Positions 1 through 10,408 of a stretch of DNA of 64,000 nucleotides are shown here, in pieces (positions within the stretch are counted from its first letter, which is position 1; each line of letters begins with the position of its first letter). The stretch comes from Rhizobium leguminosarum bv. trifolii WSM2297 (lineage in GTDB: Bacteria > Pseudomonadota > Alphaproteobacteria > Rhizobiales > Rhizobiaceae): NCBI RefSeq assembly GCF_000271845.1, contig NZ_JH719393.1, forward strand, positions 372,001 through 436,000. The letters are read 5' to 3'. The notes under the pieces were generated by a model. The model did no database searches, was not told where the DNA came from, and saw nothing but the letters and a program-made list of their open reading frames with translations. The position numbers and the translations under genes were made by a program.

Positions 1-714
1 AAGGTCATGTACCGGCTGGCGAAGATCGGCTTCTCCCAGTCCTACACCTATTTCACCTGGCGCAACGCCAAATGGGAGCTCGAGCAATATATGCGCGAGC
101 TGACGGAGACGGATGCGAAGGATTTCTTCCGCCCGCACTTCTTCGTCAACACCCATGACATCAATCCGGATTTTCTGCAGAACGCACCGCGGCCGGCCTT
201 CCTGATCCGTGCGGCACTGGCCGCCACGCTTTCGGGATTGTGGGGCGTCTATAATGGTTTCGAGCTTTGCGAGGGGCGCCCCGACGCCAAGCGCAAGGAA
301 TATGCCGACAGTGAGAAATACGAGATCCGCGCCTGGGACTACGACCGGCCTGGCAACATCGTCGCCGAAATCAGGATGCTCAACCGCATCAGGAACGAGA
401 ACACCGCGCTGCATTCGCATCTCGGGCTGACGCTACTAAATGCCTGGAATGACAATATCCTGTTCTTCGAGAAGGCAAGCAAAGCCCGCGACAATGTCTT
501 GCTGATCGCCATCAGTCTCGACCCCCACAATTTCCAGCAAAGCGATGTCGAACTGCCGCTCTGGCACTGGTCGCTCGGCGACGGCGGTGCGCTGGATGCC
601 GAGGATCTGGTCGGCGGGCATCGTTTCAAATGGACCGGCAAACGGCAGAATGTCAGCCTGAACCCTGAGATCCTGCCCTTTGCGATCTGGCGCGTTCGAG
701 CAGCGGAGGCATGA
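1..714 (+). CDS. glgE: GlgE, alpha-1,4-glucan:maltose-1-phosphate maltosyltransferase, C-terminal part
   Basis: The frame is open from base 1, so this is the last 237 residues of a longer protein; the start lies outside the window. GlgE transfers maltosyl units from maltose-1-phosphate to growing alpha-1,4-glucan in the cytoplasm. The visible part matches the end of the GH13 barrel and the C-terminal beta domain: an FVNTHDINPDF stretch, then GLWGVYNGFELCEG, typical of GlgE, and a closing all-beta region ending in FAIWRVRA. The catalytic Asp and Glu lie upstream and cannot be checked. The stop TGA is followed at once by the treS start, and glgB comes next, so the three genes form a GlgE-pathway operon. 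The identification rests on these motifs plus the neighbours. Confidence 0.88.
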   Translation, partial: KVMYRLAKIGFSQSYTYFTWRNAKWELEQYMRELTETDAKDFFRPHFFVNTHDINPDFLQNAPRPAFLIRAALAATLSGLWGVYNGFELCEGRPDAKRKEYADSEKYEIRAWDYDRPGNIVAEIRMLNRIRNENTALHSHLGLTLLNAWNDNILFFEKASKARDNVLLIAISLDPHNFQQSDVELPLWHWSLGDGGALDAEDLVGGHRFKWTGKRQNVSLNPEILPFAIWRVRAAEA

Positions 715-3700
715 ATGGACACGATTAACCCCGATGGCACCGAGCAGCTCCTCTGGTACAAGGATGCGATCATCTACCAGCTGCACATCAAGTCGTTCTA
801 CGACGCCAATGGCGACGGGGTCGGCGACTTTGCCGGCCTGCACGCCAAGCTCGACCATATCGCAGCACTTGGCGTTAACGCCATCTGGCTGCTGCCTTTC
901 TTTCCCTCTCCGCGGCGCGACGACGGCTACGATATCGCCGACTACGGCAATGTCAGCCCCGACTACGGGACGATGGAGGATTTCCGCGCTTTCGTCGACG
1001 CTGCCCATCAGCGCAATATCCGCGTCATCATCGAGCTCGTCATCAACCACACCTCCGATCAGCATCCCTGGTTCCAGCGCGCCCGGCAGGCGCCGGCGGG
1101 ATCGCCGGAGCGCGACTTCTACGTCTGGTCGGATAGCGATCAGAAATTCCCGGAAACGCGCATCATCTTCATCGATACGGAAAAATCCAACTGGACATGG
1201 GATGCGGTGGCCGGCGCCTATTACTGGCATCGCTTCTATTCCCACCAGCCCGACCTGAATTTTGACAGCCCGCTGGTCATGGAGGAACTGCTGAAGGTGA
1301 TGCGCTTCTGGCTGGAAACCGGCATCGACGGTTTCCGGCTCGACGCGATCCCCTATCTCGTCGAGCGCGAGGGCACGATCAACGAGAACCTGCCCGAAAC
1401 CCACTCGATCCTCAAACGCATCCGTGCCGCCCTTGACGCCACCCATCCCGGCGTGATGCTGCTGGCCGAGGCCAATCAATGGCCGGAGGACACGCGCGAA
1501 TATTTCGGCGAGGGAGACGAATGCCACATGGCGTTCCACTTCCCGCTGATGCCGCGCATGTACATGGCGATCGCCAAGGAAGACCGGTTTCCGATCACCG
1601 ATATCCTGCGGCAGACGCCGGAGATTCCCGACAACTGCCAATGGGCGATCTTCCTTCGCAATCATGACGAACTGACGCTGGAAATGGTGACCGACGCGGA
1701 GCGGGACTATCTCTGGGAGACCTATGCATCCGACAAGCGCGCGCGCATCAATCTCGGCATCAGGCGGCGCCTGGCGCCGCTGATGGAGCGCGACCGCCGG
1801 CGGATCGAGCTGATGAACGCACTGCTTCTCTCGATGCCGGGAACGCCGGTGATTTATTACGGCGACGAGATCGGCATGGGCGACAATATCTATCTCGGCG
1901 ATCGGGATGGGGTGAGAACGCCGATGCAATGGTCTCCGGACCGCAATGGCGGCTTTTCCAGGGTAGACCCGGCGCGTCTCGTCCTGCCGCCGGTGGCCGA
2001 CCCCCTCTACGGTTTTGAGGCCGTCAACGTCGAGGCGCAGAGCACGGATGCGCATTCGCTGCTCAACTGGACGCGCAAGATGCTGGCGCTGCGCGGCAGG
2101 CATCCGGCCTTCGGCCGTGGCTCGCTGCGCTTCCTCGCACCCGAAAACCGCAAGATCCTCGCCTATCTCCGGGAATATGAAGGGGAAACCCTGCTTTGCG
2201 TCGCAAACCTCTCGCGACTGCCCCAAGCGGTGGAACTCGATCTGTCGAGTTTCGAGGGCCGCGTGCCGATCGAACTGACCGGCATGTCGCCTTTTCCGCC
2301 GATCGGCCAGCTGACCTATCTGCTGACATTGCCGCCCTACGGCTTCTTCTGGTTCCAGTTGGAGGCAGATGCCGATCCACCGGCATGGCGCACCGCGCCG
2401 CCGGAGCAGCTTCCCGATCTGATGACGATGGTCATCCGCCGCGGCCTGCTCGATCTTGTCGATGAACCCAAGCTTGCACGCGTCCTCAGCGCCGAAATTC
2501 TGCCTGCCTATCTCGCGAAGCGGCGGTGGTTCGGGGCGAAGGACCAGCCGCTGCAGTCGGCGCGTCTGATCTCTACAACGCCGATCCCGTTTGCCGACGG
2601 GATCGTTCTCGGTGAACTGGAGGCCGTGCTGCCGAACCATAGCGAATCCTATCAGCTGCCGCTGGCGGTCGCCTGGGACGATGCGCAACCATCCGTGCTG
2701 ACCCAGCAGCTTGCCCTTGGACGGGTTCGTCAGGGCAGACGCGTCGGCTTCCTGACGGACGGATTTGCCGTGGAGGCGATGGCGCGGGGCATCCTGCGCG
2801 GACTTGGCGACCGCTCGCGCATCACCGGCCGCACCGGCACGCTTGAATTTCTCGGCACGGAACGGCTCGACCGTCTCGCCGTCACAGACGACCTTCCGGT
2901 CCATTGGCTCTCGGCCGAGCAGTCCAACAGTTCGCTGATCGTCGGCGATCTCGCGATGATCAAGCTGATCAGGCACATCTTTCCCGGTATCCATCCGGAG
3001 GTCGAGATGACGCGTTATCTCACCCGCGCCGGCTATGATCACACGGCGCCCTTGCTCGGCGAGGTCGCGCACACGGACTCCAGCGGACGCCGATCGACAT
3101 TGATCATCGTCCAGGGCGCGATCCGCAATCAGGGCGACGCTTGGAACTGGATGCTGAACAATTTGCGCCGCGGGGCAGACGAACTCGTGCTGAACGACCC
3201 GGCCGTGCAGCCGGGCGACGACGTTTTCCAGCCGCTGATCAACTTCGTCGCAATGGTCGGCATGAGGCTCGGCGAACTGCACGTGGTGCTCGCCGGGGAG
3301 ACAGAAGACCAAGCTTTCAGCCCGGTTGTCGCCGGCGACGCTGAGGTCAAGGCGATAAAGAAGGCGGTCGCCGGCGAAGTCGCCTATGCCATGTCGAAGC
3401 TTGCCGAACGCGAGGAAAATGCCGATCCGGCGATCGACCTGCTCGCCGCGCCGCTTCTGGAGCGCCAGGCTGAACTGGTCGAACTCGCCGCGACGCTCGC
3501 GGAAAGCGCCCGCCATACGCTGATGACGCGCACGCATGGCGATTTCCATCTTGGCCAGATCCTTGTCAGCGAGGGCGATGCCGTCATCATCGATTTCGAG
3601 GGCGAGCCCGCGAAGAACCTGGCTGAGCGCCGTGCCAAGACCAATCCGCTGCGCGATGTCGCCGGGCTTTTGAGGTCACTGAGTTATCTCGTCGCCACCG

Positions 3701-3996
3701 CCAAGCTGGATAACGATGCCGTCATCGAACACGAGAACGAAGTCCGACGCGAGGCCATCGCACGCTTCGGGCGCCAGGCGGAAGAGGCGTTTCTCGATGC
3801 CTATTCGCAGGCCGTTTCGGCATCGAAGGCGCTTGACATGCCACCCGATCAACGACGGAGGGTTCTTGATGCCTTTCTTCTCGAAAAGGCCGCCTATGAG
3901 ATCGCCTATGAAGCCCGCAACCGGCCGAAATGGCTGCCGATTCCGCTGTCAGGGCTCACCGAAATCGTCTCGCGTCTGGCGGGGGTCACGGCATGA
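715..3996 (+). CDS. treS: Trehalose synthase fused to maltokinase (TreS-Mak)
   Basis: A 1093-residue bifunctional protein. Residues 1 to about 560 are a GH13 trehalose synthase that interconverts maltose and trehalose: it opens with the [16 protein letters not shown] signature and shows the nucleophile D210 (GFRLDAI), acid/base E252 (LLAEANQ) and D318 (RNHDE). From about residue 590 comes a maltokinase with the N-terminal [10 protein letters not shown] motif, the catalytic loop HGDFH at 941-945 and the metal-binding D960 in IDFEGEP. It makes maltose-1-phosphate, the donor used by GlgE. The two activities are separate proteins in some bacteria and fused in many proteobacteria, so the fusion is not unusual. 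It starts directly after the glgE stop and its stop overlaps the glgB start by 4 bases (ATGA), so translation is probably coupled. Confidence 0.95.
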   Translation: MDTINPDGTEQLLWYKDAIIYQLHIKSFYDANGDGVGDFAGLHAKLDHIAALGVNAIWLLPFFPSPRRDDGYDIADYGNVSPDYGTMEDFRAFVDAAHQRNIRVIIELVINHTSDQHPWFQRARQAPAGSPERDFYVWSDSDQKFPETRIIFIDTEKSNWTWDAVAGAYYWHRFYSHQPDLNFDSPLVMEELLKVMRFWLETGIDGFRLDAIPYLVEREGTINENLPETHSILKRIRAALDATHPGVMLLAEANQWPEDTREYFGEGDECHMAFHFPLMPRMYMAIAKEDRFPITDILRQTPEIPDNCQWAIFLRNHDELTLEMVTDAERDYLWETYASDKRARINLGIRRRLAPLMERDRRRIELMNALLLSMPGTPVIYYGDEIGMGDNIYLGDRDGVRTPMQWSPDRNGGFSRVDPARLVLPPVADPLYGFEAVNVEAQSTDAHSLLNWTRKMLALRGRHPAFGRGSLRFLAPENRKILAYLREYEGETLLCVANLSRLPQAVELDLSSFEGRVPIELTGMSPFPPIGQLTYLLTLPPYGFFWFQLEADADPPAWRTAPPEQLPDLMTMVIRRGLLDLVDEPKLARVLSAEILPAYLAKRRWFGAKDQPLQSARLISTTPIPFADGIVLGELEAVLPNHSESYQLPLAVAWDDAQPSVLTQQLALGRVRQGRRVGFLTDGFAVEAMARGILRGLGDRSRITGRTGTLEFLGTERLDRLAVTDDLPVHWLSAEQSNSSLIVGDLAMIKLIRHIFPGIHPEVEMTRYLTRAGYDHTAPLLGEVAHTDSSGRRSTLIIVQGAIRNQGDAWNWMLNNLRRGADELVLNDPAVQPGDDVFQPLINFVAMVGMRLGELHVVLAGETEDQAFSPVVAGDAEVKAIKKAVAGEVAYAMSKLAEREENADPAIDLLAAPLLERQAELVELAATLAESARHTLMTRTHGDFHLGQILVSEGDAVIIDFEGEPAKNLAERRAKTNPLRDVAGLLRSLSYLVATAKLDNDAVIEHENEVRREAIARFGRQAEEAFLDAYSQAVSASKALDMPPDQRRRVLDAFLLEKAAYEIAYEARNRPKWLPIPLSGLTEIVSRLAGVTA

Positions 3997-6203
3997 ATGT
4001 TGAGCGCTCGGAACTTCTCTCGGGCATCGGACAGGATGCCCTCTGGGCCCTGATCGACGGACGCCACGGCGATCCTTTTTCGATCCTCGGCCCGCATGAG
4101 AGCGGCGGCATGACGGTCGTGCGGGTCTATCTGCCCGGCGCCGAAGCGGTCGACCTCATCGAGGCGGGGAGTGGTCGGGTGGTGGCACCCTTCAGCATCG
4201 CTCATCCCTCCGGCCTGTTTGCTGTCGCGACAGCCGCCATGGCGGGGTACCGGCTGCGGATCACATGGCCGGATGCGGTGCAGATCACCGAAGACCCCTA
4301 TAGTTTCGGCCTGCTGCTCGGCGAGCTCGACCTGCATCTGATCTCGGAGGGCACGCATTATGATCTCAGCCGGACACTTGGTGCGGTTGATATGTCGATC
4401 GACGGCGTTGCGGGCGTTCGTTTCGCCGTATGGGCGCCGAATGCGCGCCGCGTCTCTGTCGTTGGCGATTTCAATGCCTGGGACGGGCGGCGAAATCCGA
4501 TGCGGCTGAGGCCGTCGGCCGGCGTCTGGGAGCTGTTCATTCCGCGCCTCGCCCCCGGCGAAAGATACAAGTTCGAGATCGTCGACGCTGGGGGAACCTG
4601 CCTGCCGCAGAAAGCCGACCCGGTCGCCAGAGCCAGCGAGGCGGCCCCGTCCACCGCCTCTATCGTCGCATCGTCGACGCCGTTTCGATGGAGTGATGAT
4701 GGCTGGATGAAGGGCCGCTCCCGGGAAGCGAGACTGGAGGGCGCGATGTCCGTCTATGAGGTGCACGTCGGCTCCTGGCTGCGTGAGGGGCAGGACGGCA
4801 ACATGCATCTCGACTGGGTCGAGCTCAGCCAGCGGCTCGTTCCCTATGCCCGTGACATGGGCTTTACCCATATCGAGCTGCTGCCGATCATGGAGCATCC
4901 GTTCGGCGGCTCGTGGGGCTACCAGCCGCTGGGCTTGTTTGCCCCGACCGGCCGATACGGAACACCTGAGGATTTCGCCTATTTCGTCGACCGCTGCCAT
5001 GGCGCCGGGCTCGGCGTTATCCTCGACTGGGTGCCGGCCCACTTCCCGACAGACGTCTGGGGGCTTGCCCGCTTTGACGGCAGTGCGCTCTACGAACACG
5101 AGGATCCGCGCGAGGGCTTCCACCGTGACTGGAACACGCTGATCTACAATCTTGGCCGCAACGAGGTGAAGGGCTTCCTGATCGCCAGTGCGCTCGAGTG
5201 GCTCGAGCGTTATCATGTCGACGGCTTGCGCGTCGATGCCGTCGCCTCGATGCTCTACCGCGACTACAGCCGCAATGAGGGCGAATGGATTCCCAACCAA
5301 TATGGCGGACGTGAGAACTTGGAGGCGGTAGAGTTCTTCAAGCACCTGAACAGCATCATTCACGAGCGCTGCCCGCATGCGATGACGATTGCCGAGGAAT
5401 CAACGGCCTGGCCTGGCGTCACGAAGCCGCCGGAGCAGGGCGGCCTCGGCTTCGACATCAAATGGAACATGGGCTGGATGCATGACAGCCTTAGTTATAT
5501 CGAGAAGGATCCCATCTACCGAAGCTACAGCCACGGCACGATGACCTTCGGCATGATCTATGCCTATTCCGAGCGCTTCATGCTGCCGATTTCCCACGAT
5601 GAAGTCGTCTACGGAAAGGGCTCGCTGCTGACGAAAATGCCGGGTAACGAGTGGCAGAAATTTGCCAATCTGCGCAGCTATCTCGGCTTCATGTGGGGAC
5701 ATCCTGGCAAGAAGCTATTGTTCATGGGCAGTGAAATCGCCCAGCCGGGCGAGTGGAACCACGATGCTTCGGTAAGCTGGGATGTGCTGGACCGGCCTCA
5801 GCATGTCGGCGTTCAGCGGCTGGTGAAGGATCTGAACGCGCTTTATAGCGACGAGCCGGCATTGCAGTTCGGCGACTTTCATCCCGAGGGCTTCGAATGG
5901 GCTGCTGCCGACGATGCTGTCAATTCCGTTCTCGGCATGCTCCGTTATGCCAAGGACCGCACGTCATCCGTCCTTGTCGTTTCGAATTTCACGCCGGTGC
6001 CGCGTTACGGCTACAGGATCGGCGTCCCGCAGGACGGTGTGTGGATCGAGCGGATCACGACGGATGCCCGCGAATATGGAGGCTCCGGCCTCGTCAACGG
6101 CGCGCTGTCGAGCGAACCCATCCCCGCCCACGGCCGGCCCGTCTCCCTGTCGCTGACCCTGCCGCCACTGGCGACGGTCTTTCTCAAGGGACCGTCGCCT
6201 TGA
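3993..6203 (+). CDS. glgB: 1,4-alpha-glucan branching enzyme
   Basis: A 736-residue GlgB that introduces alpha-1,6 branches into glucan. The ATG at 3993 overlaps the treS stop as ATGA and gives the usual N-terminus ([12 protein letters not shown]); a longer open frame to 3930 exists but would run deep into treS. Order: N-terminal N1 region, CBM48 beta-sandwich ([18 protein letters not shown]), then the GH13 barrel beginning YEVHVGSW, with nucleophile D415 ([16 protein letters not shown]) and acid/base E468 (TIAEESTAW), and a C-terminal beta domain. Length is normal for bacterial GlgB. It completes the trehalose-to-glycogen route with the two genes upstream. Its stop lies only 6 bases from the end of the convergent ThDP-enzyme gene. 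Confidence 0.95.
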   Translation: MNVERSELLSGIGQDALWALIDGRHGDPFSILGPHESGGMTVVRVYLPGAEAVDLIEAGSGRVVAPFSIAHPSGLFAVATAAMAGYRLRITWPDAVQITEDPYSFGLLLGELDLHLISEGTHYDLSRTLGAVDMSIDGVAGVRFAVWAPNARRVSVVGDFNAWDGRRNPMRLRPSAGVWELFIPRLAPGERYKFEIVDAGGTCLPQKADPVARASEAAPSTASIVASSTPFRWSDDGWMKGRSREARLEGAMSVYEVHVGSWLREGQDGNMHLDWVELSQRLVPYARDMGFTHIELLPIMEHPFGGSWGYQPLGLFAPTGRYGTPEDFAYFVDRCHGAGLGVILDWVPAHFPTDVWGLARFDGSALYEHEDPREGFHRDWNTLIYNLGRNEVKGFLIASALEWLERYHVDGLRVDAVASMLYRDYSRNEGEWIPNQYGGRENLEAVEFFKHLNSIIHERCPHAMTIAEESTAWPGVTKPPEQGGLGFDIKWNMGWMHDSLSYIEKDPIYRSYSHGTMTFGMIYAYSERFMLPISHDEVVYGKGSLLTKMPGNEWQKFANLRSYLGFMWGHPGKKLLFMGSEIAQPGEWNHDASVSWDVLDRPQHVGVQRLVKDLNALYSDEPALQFGDFHPEGFEWAAADDAVNSVLGMLRYAKDRTSSVLVVSNFTPVPRYGYRIGVPQDGVWIERITTDAREYGGSGLVNGALSSEPIPAHGRPVSLSLTLPPLATVFLKGPSP

Positions 6204-6209
6204 TAGGAA

Positions 6210-7838
6210 TCATTCGGCGTGCGGCGCCGGATGGAGGAAAGGCCAGGGACTTGCCTCGGATCCCTTTTCGATCGGAACCACGATAAGAACCGGTTCGTCC
6301 AGAGACAGGGCTTTCTCGATCGTGGTTTTCAGTTCTCCGGGGCTCGCCGCCTTGAATGCTCGAATGCCAAAACTCTCGGCAAGTGCGACAAAGTCCGGAT
6401 TGGTGAGATCCGAACCGAGATAGCGGCCCTCATACGCCTGTTTCTGGTCGCGCAGGACGTTGCCATAGGCCGAATTGTCGAAGACGATCGCGATGACGTT
6501 GATCTTGTGTTGGACCGCAGTGGCAAGTTCCTGAACGCCGAACATGAAGCCGCCATCGCCCGAAACCGAGATCACGGCTTTGTCGGGATTGGCGACCTTT
6601 ACGCCCAAGGCCGTGTTGAAGCCAAAACCGAGATTGTCCTGATAGCCGCATGTCACATATTGGCGCGGGCCGTAGACGGGGAAGGCAAAACGGGCGGTAA
6701 AGCCCATCTGGCAGACCTCCTCGACGAAAAAGCCATCTCTTGGAAGAGCCTGGCGAATGGCATCGAGATAGGCAAGCTGCGGCTGCACTTCTGAGAACCG
6801 GGATCTAGCCTCTTTGTTGAGCTCGGCGAATTCGCGGGTGCGATCCTCGTGCCGGGAACCAGTCAGTGCATCGATCAGAGCCTGCGTTCCGGCCTTGGCA
6901 TCGGCGACGATGCCAACACCAGGCTTAAGGCGGACCATTTCGGTCGGATCGATATCGATGCGAATGATCTTGAGATCATTGGGAAGCCATTTCCATCGCA
7001 TGAACTGCAATTCGAGCCGGCTGCCGATCCCGATCAAAACGTCGGTGTGCTTCCAATATTCATAGGCGGCGACCAAGTTCAGGTAGTTCGGGTGGTCGTC
7101 GGCGACGATGCCTTTGCCGGAACGATGGGAGGTGACGGGCGACTGCAGCAGTTCCGCAAGAGCGGCGATCTCTGCCCCGGCATCCGCCGCGCCGCCGCCG
7201 ACCATGATCATCGGATTGCTGGCGCTCGATATCAGTGCCGCTGCGGCAGCGATCTGATCGGGGTTGACGGCCGGATGGAGCGCTCTCGAACCGACGGGAA
7301 GATCGACCTCGGGGCCGGATTGGCCAAATACGTCCCAGGGAGCTTCGACCGCTCCCGGACCCTGGCGGCCAGAAAGCATTTTGCTGACGACCTCGGCCAT
7401 GACAGGACCGGCTTCGGATTGGTGATTGATGCGCGCCGCCGTCTTGGTAATGCCGCGGATCGTGGCAAGTTGATCGGGGAGTTCATGCAACTGTCCTCTG
7501 CCTTGGCCGATCAAGTGGGACATGATGTTGCCGGTAATGCAAAGCACCGGCGCGTTGGCACCATAAGCGGTGCAGAGAGCCGCACCGGAATTGAGAACGC
7601 CCGGACCGGGGACGACGGTATAGGCGCCGATCCGGCCGGTGGATTTGGCATAGCCATAGGCCATATATCCGGCGCCCTGTTCGTGGCGGGTGTGAATGAA
7701 CCGAACCTTGTCGCGAGCGCCGTGGAGGGCATCGTTGAAATCATACATGTGGGCGCCTGGGATGCCGAACACCGTGTCGATCCCATGGCCGACAAGCGAA
7801 CGGGTCATCGCCTGGCCGGTCGTTTCTTTTTTGCTCAT
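6210..7838 (-). CDS. Thiamine-diphosphate-dependent enzyme, acetolactate-synthase-like
   Basis: A 542-residue three-domain ThDP enzyme. The N-terminal PYR domain has the cofactor-activating Glu in RHEQGAGYMAYGYA, the middle domain resembles the ALS/POX FAD-type fold, and the C-terminal PP domain has the ThDP/Mg motif SGDGGF followed by FDNSAYGN. The chosen ATG at 7838 overlaps the stop of the aminotransferase as ATGA; an in-frame ATG at 7847 would overlap further. Because it is translationally coupled to an aromatic-type aminotransferase, the substrate may be the 2-oxo acid that enzyme makes, for example in a decarboxylation. That is inference: the sequence alone does not separate an acetolactate synthase from a 2-oxo acid decarboxylase, and no small regulatory (ACT) subunit is nearby. 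Confidence 0.8.
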   Translation of the reverse strand: MSKKETTGQAMTRSLVGHGIDTVFGIPGAHMYDFNDALHGARDKVRFIHTRHEQGAGYMAYGYAKSTGRIGAYTVVPGPGVLNSGAALCTAYGANAPVLCITGNIMSHLIGQGRGQLHELPDQLATIRGITKTAARINHQSEAGPVMAEVVSKMLSGRQGPGAVEAPWDVFGQSGPEVDLPVGSRALHPAVNPDQIAAAAALISSASNPMIMVGGGAADAGAEIAALAELLQSPVTSHRSGKGIVADDHPNYLNLVAAYEYWKHTDVLIGIGSRLELQFMRWKWLPNDLKIIRIDIDPTEMVRLKPGVGIVADAKAGTQALIDALTGSRHEDRTREFAELNKEARSRFSEVQPQLAYLDAIRQALPRDGFFVEEVCQMGFTARFAFPVYGPRQYVTCGYQDNLGFGFNTALGVKVANPDKAVISVSGDGGFMFGVQELATAVQHKINVIAIVFDNSAYGNVLRDQKQAYEGRYLGSDLTNPDFVALAESFGIRAFKAASPGELKTTIEKALSLDEPVLIVVPIEKGSEASPWPFLHPAPHAE

Positions 7839-9010
7839 TTCAAGCAACCTTCAGCGCGAAGTGCGGTGACGATGGCGTCGGCATCGGCCGGCTGCATGCC
7901 CGCAAGGTTCATACGGCCGGAATCGGCCATGTAGATGCCATGTTTGGCGCGGAGGGCTCCGGCCGTTTCTTTCGACATGGAGAGATTGGAGAACAGGCCG
8001 CGCTGCTGTCGAATGAACGCCAGATCGGGGGCAGCGGCGGCGAGCGCGGCGCGGTTGCCGTTGACGCGCTGGCACATCTCTTCGAGTTCGGCGCGCCACA
8101 TTGCCGACATTTCCGGGCTCTCGAGAATGGTCCTGACGATCGCGGCGCCGTGATCGGGCGGCATGGACCAGTTTACGCGGGCGAGCGCTGCCATGTTGCT
8201 TTCAGCCTTGCCGATATCGTCGATATTGCGGGTCATGATATAGAGCGCGCCGACGCGCTCGCGGTAGAGACCGAAATTCTTGTCACAGGAATAGGCGATC
8301 AGCGCTTCATCGACAGCTTCGAGGATCATGCGCGTCGGTGCGGCGTCCGGTTCGAGACCGTCGCCCAGCCCCTGATAGGCAAGATCGATGAACGGCACCA
8401 ACCTGTGCGCAACGAGGAGTTCGGTAATCTGGCGCCACTGCTCCATGGTGAAATCGATACCGGTCGGATTGTGGCAGCAACCGTGAAGCAGCACGACATC
8501 GCCTTCCGCAGCGGAAGACAAGGCGTCGATGACGCTGTCGAATTTGACCTGCTGTAACGTCAGATCGACGAAGGCGTAGTCCTTCACGGCCAGGCGCGCC
8601 GAGGAAAAGATCGGCGCGTGGTTCGGCCAGCTCGGCGCCCCCAATAGAACCTTTGCCGATGGATTTGCCGTCTGGATGAGTTCGGCGCCGAGACGTAGCG
8701 CGCCGCTTCCGCCCGGTGTCTGAATGCCGACAAGACGGTGATTGAACTTCGGCGATTTGCCGAAAATGATGGGCTGCAGCAGCCGCACGAATTGCAGATC
8801 GCCTTCCGGGCCCAAATATTTCTTGCTGTCCTGGGTCTCGAGTAGAACCTGCTCGGCCGCCTTGACGGCACGCATCACCGGCGTTCGGCCCATGGCGTCG
8901 CGATAAACGCCGACGCCGAGGTCGATCTTTCCGGCGTGCTCGTCGGCCTGAAAGGCCTTGATGAGGGCAAGCAGGCTGTCGGCTGGCCGGTTATTCAGTT
9001 TCTCGAACAC
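7835..9010 (-). CDS. Aromatic amino acid / aspartate aminotransferase (class I)
   Basis: A 391-residue PLP-dependent aminotransferase of the AspC/TyrB type. The Schiff-base lysine is in SCDKNFGLYRERVG, the glycine-rich TPGGSGALR lies near residue 105, HGCCHNPTGID is the family motif, and the substrate-carboxylate Arg is in ADSGRMNLAG near the C-terminus. The start is GTG at 9010, with GGAGGTG about 6 bases upstream (9016-9022), stronger than any later start. The gene is divergent from an Lrp/AsnC regulator and overlaps the ThDP-enzyme gene by 4 bases, so it is probably the first gene of a two-gene operon under local Lrp-type control. TyrB-like activity on aromatic amino acids is likely but aspartate cannot be excluded. 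Confidence 0.88.
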   Translation of the reverse strand: MFEKLNNRPADSLLALIKAFQADEHAGKIDLGVGVYRDAMGRTPVMRAVKAAEQVLLETQDSKKYLGPEGDLQFVRLLQPIIFGKSPKFNHRLVGIQTPGGSGALRLGAELIQTANPSAKVLLGAPSWPNHAPIFSSARLAVKDYAFVDLTLQQVKFDSVIDALSSAAEGDVVLLHGCCHNPTGIDFTMEQWRQITELLVAHRLVPFIDLAYQGLGDGLEPDAAPTRMILEAVDEALIAYSCDKNFGLYRERVGALYIMTRNIDDIGKAESNMAALARVNWSMPPDHGAAIVRTILESPEMSAMWRAELEEMCQRVNGNRAALAAAAPDLAFIRQQRGLFSNLSMSKETAGALRAKHGIYMADSGRMNLAGMQPADADAIVTALRAEGCLK

Positions 9011-9101
9011 AAGTTCACCTCCGTTTTATCCCTATGGCTGGAGATTAACTGAACGCCTGTGGCGATTTTCTGCGATTATCCGCCCAATTCGGCGTGTGAA
9101 T

Positions 9102-9114
9102 GCAGACATTCTGC
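9102..9114. promoter_or_regulatory. Candidate Lrp/AsnC operator
   Basis: GCAGA-CAT-TCTGC is a perfect inverted repeat with a 3-base centre, close to the general Lrp-type pattern of CAG and CTG arms around ATT. It sits between the divergent aminotransferase and Lrp/AsnC genes, just upstream of a TATACT hexamer (9125-9130) that could be the -10 of the regulator. Another TTCTGCGATTATC half-site lies at about 9068. The role in autoregulation is inferred. Confidence 0.5.
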
Positions 9115-9160
9115 GTGATTTGGCTATACTGTGCTGAAATTCTCCTTTGCTGGGGTGCCC

Positions 9161-9628
9161 ATGCTCGACCAGTTCGATATCAAATTGCTTGCCGCACTCC
9201 AGCAAAACAGCGAGGTGACGCAGGGTGAGTTGTCGCAGAAGGTCAATCTCTCCGCGACACAATGCGCACGCCGCTTGGAAAGACTGCGCAACGAACAGTA
9301 CATCCAGACTGTCGTGGCCATCCTCAATCCTGCAAAACTGGGTTTTGCCGTGGTCGCTCATACCCTCGTCAGCCTGCGCGCGCATACGGAAGGCGGAAAC
9401 GAGCGGCTCCACCGCTTCATCGAGACTGCGCCGGAGATCCTGGAGTGTTATTCGCAGACGGGGGACGCTGACTTTCTGATGAAGGTCATGACGCGTGACC
9501 TCGACCATCTCAGCCAGTTTCTCGAAAGAATGATCCGGGTCACCGACAATCTGGCCTCGGTAAAGTCGAGCATCGTTCTGAAGACGATCAAAAAGACCAC
9601 AGCCTTGCCGCTGCAGATCGTAACGTGA
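9161..9628 (+). CDS. Lrp/AsnC family transcriptional regulator
   Basis: A 155-residue regulator with an N-terminal winged helix-turn-helix (MLDQFDIKLLAALQQNSEVTQ, then LSATQCARRLERLR) and a C-terminal RAM effector-binding domain (VVAHTLVSLRAH and YSQTGDADFLMKVMTRDL). Such proteins sense amino acids and act as octamers. I chose the ATG at 9161 because it gives the canonical family N-terminus; the open frame extends to 9131. It is divergent from the aminotransferase/ThDP operon and probably controls it. It converges with the siderophore ABC ATPase gene and shares a terminator-like hairpin with it. Confidence 0.9.
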   Translation: MLDQFDIKLLAALQQNSEVTQGELSQKVNLSATQCARRLERLRNEQYIQTVVAILNPAKLGFAVVAHTLVSLRAHTEGGNERLHRFIETAPEILECYSQTGDADFLMKVMTRDLDHLSQFLERMIRVTDNLASVKSSIVLKTIKKTTALPLQIVT

Positions 9629-9648
9629 GAGCGGCTCCGGCCGCTCTC
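9627..9648. terminator. Bidirectional terminator-like hairpin between convergent genes
   Basis: GAGAGCGGC-TCCG-GCCGCTCTC is a perfect 9-bp stem with a 4-base loop. It overlaps the stop codon of the Lrp gene (9626-9628) and the last bases of the ABC ATPase gene (stop 9647-9649). ATTT follows on the + strand; the U tract is short, so termination efficiency is uncertain. Confidence 0.6.
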
Positions 9649-10408
9649 ATTTGAGATAGTGGATGTGCGGGCGGGAATGATAGGGCGAGGCTTCGATGCG
9701 GGCTTCGACGGAAAAGACGTCTCGCAGGAGGGTCTCGCTCAGCACATCCTCAGGCGCGCCCGAGGCGACGATCCTGCCCTGCTGCATGATGACAAGCTCA
9801 TCGCAGAACATGGCGGCATGGTTGAGATCGTGCATGGCAACGATGCTGGTAATCGGCAGGCCGGAGACGAGGCGCATCAGGCCGATCTGGTGCTGGATAT
9901 CGAGATGGTTGGTGGGTTCGTCGAGGATCAGCTCCTGCGGCGACTGGGCGAGCGCCCGTGCGATATGGGTGCGCTGCTTTTCGCCGCCCGACAGGTTCTG
10001 CCAGCGATCGTCGCGCTTCTCCGCCATGCCGGCGCGTGCGAGCGCCGCTTCGACCACCTCATCGTCGGCTCTTGTCCAGCCTGAAAAGATCGAGCGGTGC
10101 GGGAACCGGCCGAGCTTGACGACGTCGACGACCTTCAGATTGGCATTGGTCGTCGCGTGCTGTTCGACGAAGGCTATGCGCTGGGCGATCGAGCGGCGGC
10201 TGATGCTGCAGATATCGTTTCGGTCGAGGGTGACACGGCCGGAGTGTGGCCGTTTCAAGCCGGCGAGAAGCCGCAGCAGCGAGGTCTTGCCGGAGCCGTT
10301 GGGACCGAGCAGGCCGAGCATCCGGCCCGGCTGTGCCTCCAGGGAAACGCCGTCCAGAATGGTCTTCCTGCCAATTTTCCAGATGAGGTTGTCGGCCTTG
10401 ATGCTCAT
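9647..10408 (-). CDS. Iron-siderophore type ABC transporter, ATP-binding protein
   Basis: A 253-residue FecE/BtuD-like ATPase. It shows Walker A GPNGSGKTS, the signature LSGGEKQR, Walker B LILDEPTNHLD and the switch His in AMHDLNHA. It would power import through the FecCD-type permease encoded just upstream. The ATG at 10408 overlaps the permease stop (ATGA), so translation is coupled; the same frame stays open far upstream through the permease gene, but that translation is arginine-rich shadow sequence. The family handles Fe(III)-siderophores, haem or vitamin B12; which one cannot be read from the ATPase. Confidence 0.92.
   Translation of the reverse strand: MSIKADNLIWKIGRKTILDGVSLEAQPGRMLGLLGPNGSGKTSLLRLLAGLKRPHSGRVTLDRNDICSISRRSIAQRIAFVEQHATTNANLKVVDVVKLGRFPHRSIFSGWTRADDEVVEAALARAGMAEKRDDRWQNLSGGEKQRTHIARALAQSPQELILDEPTNHLDIQHQIGLMRLVSGLPITSIVAMHDLNHAAMFCDELVIMQQGRIVASGAPEDVLSETLLRDVFSVEARIEASPYHSRPHIHYLK

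Noticed and set aside
436..3549. 1037-residue open frame antisense to treS-maltokinase
   Set aside because: Low-complexity Arg/Asp/His-rich translation with no motifs; it is the mirror of GC-rich codons in a clear GH13/maltokinase gene.
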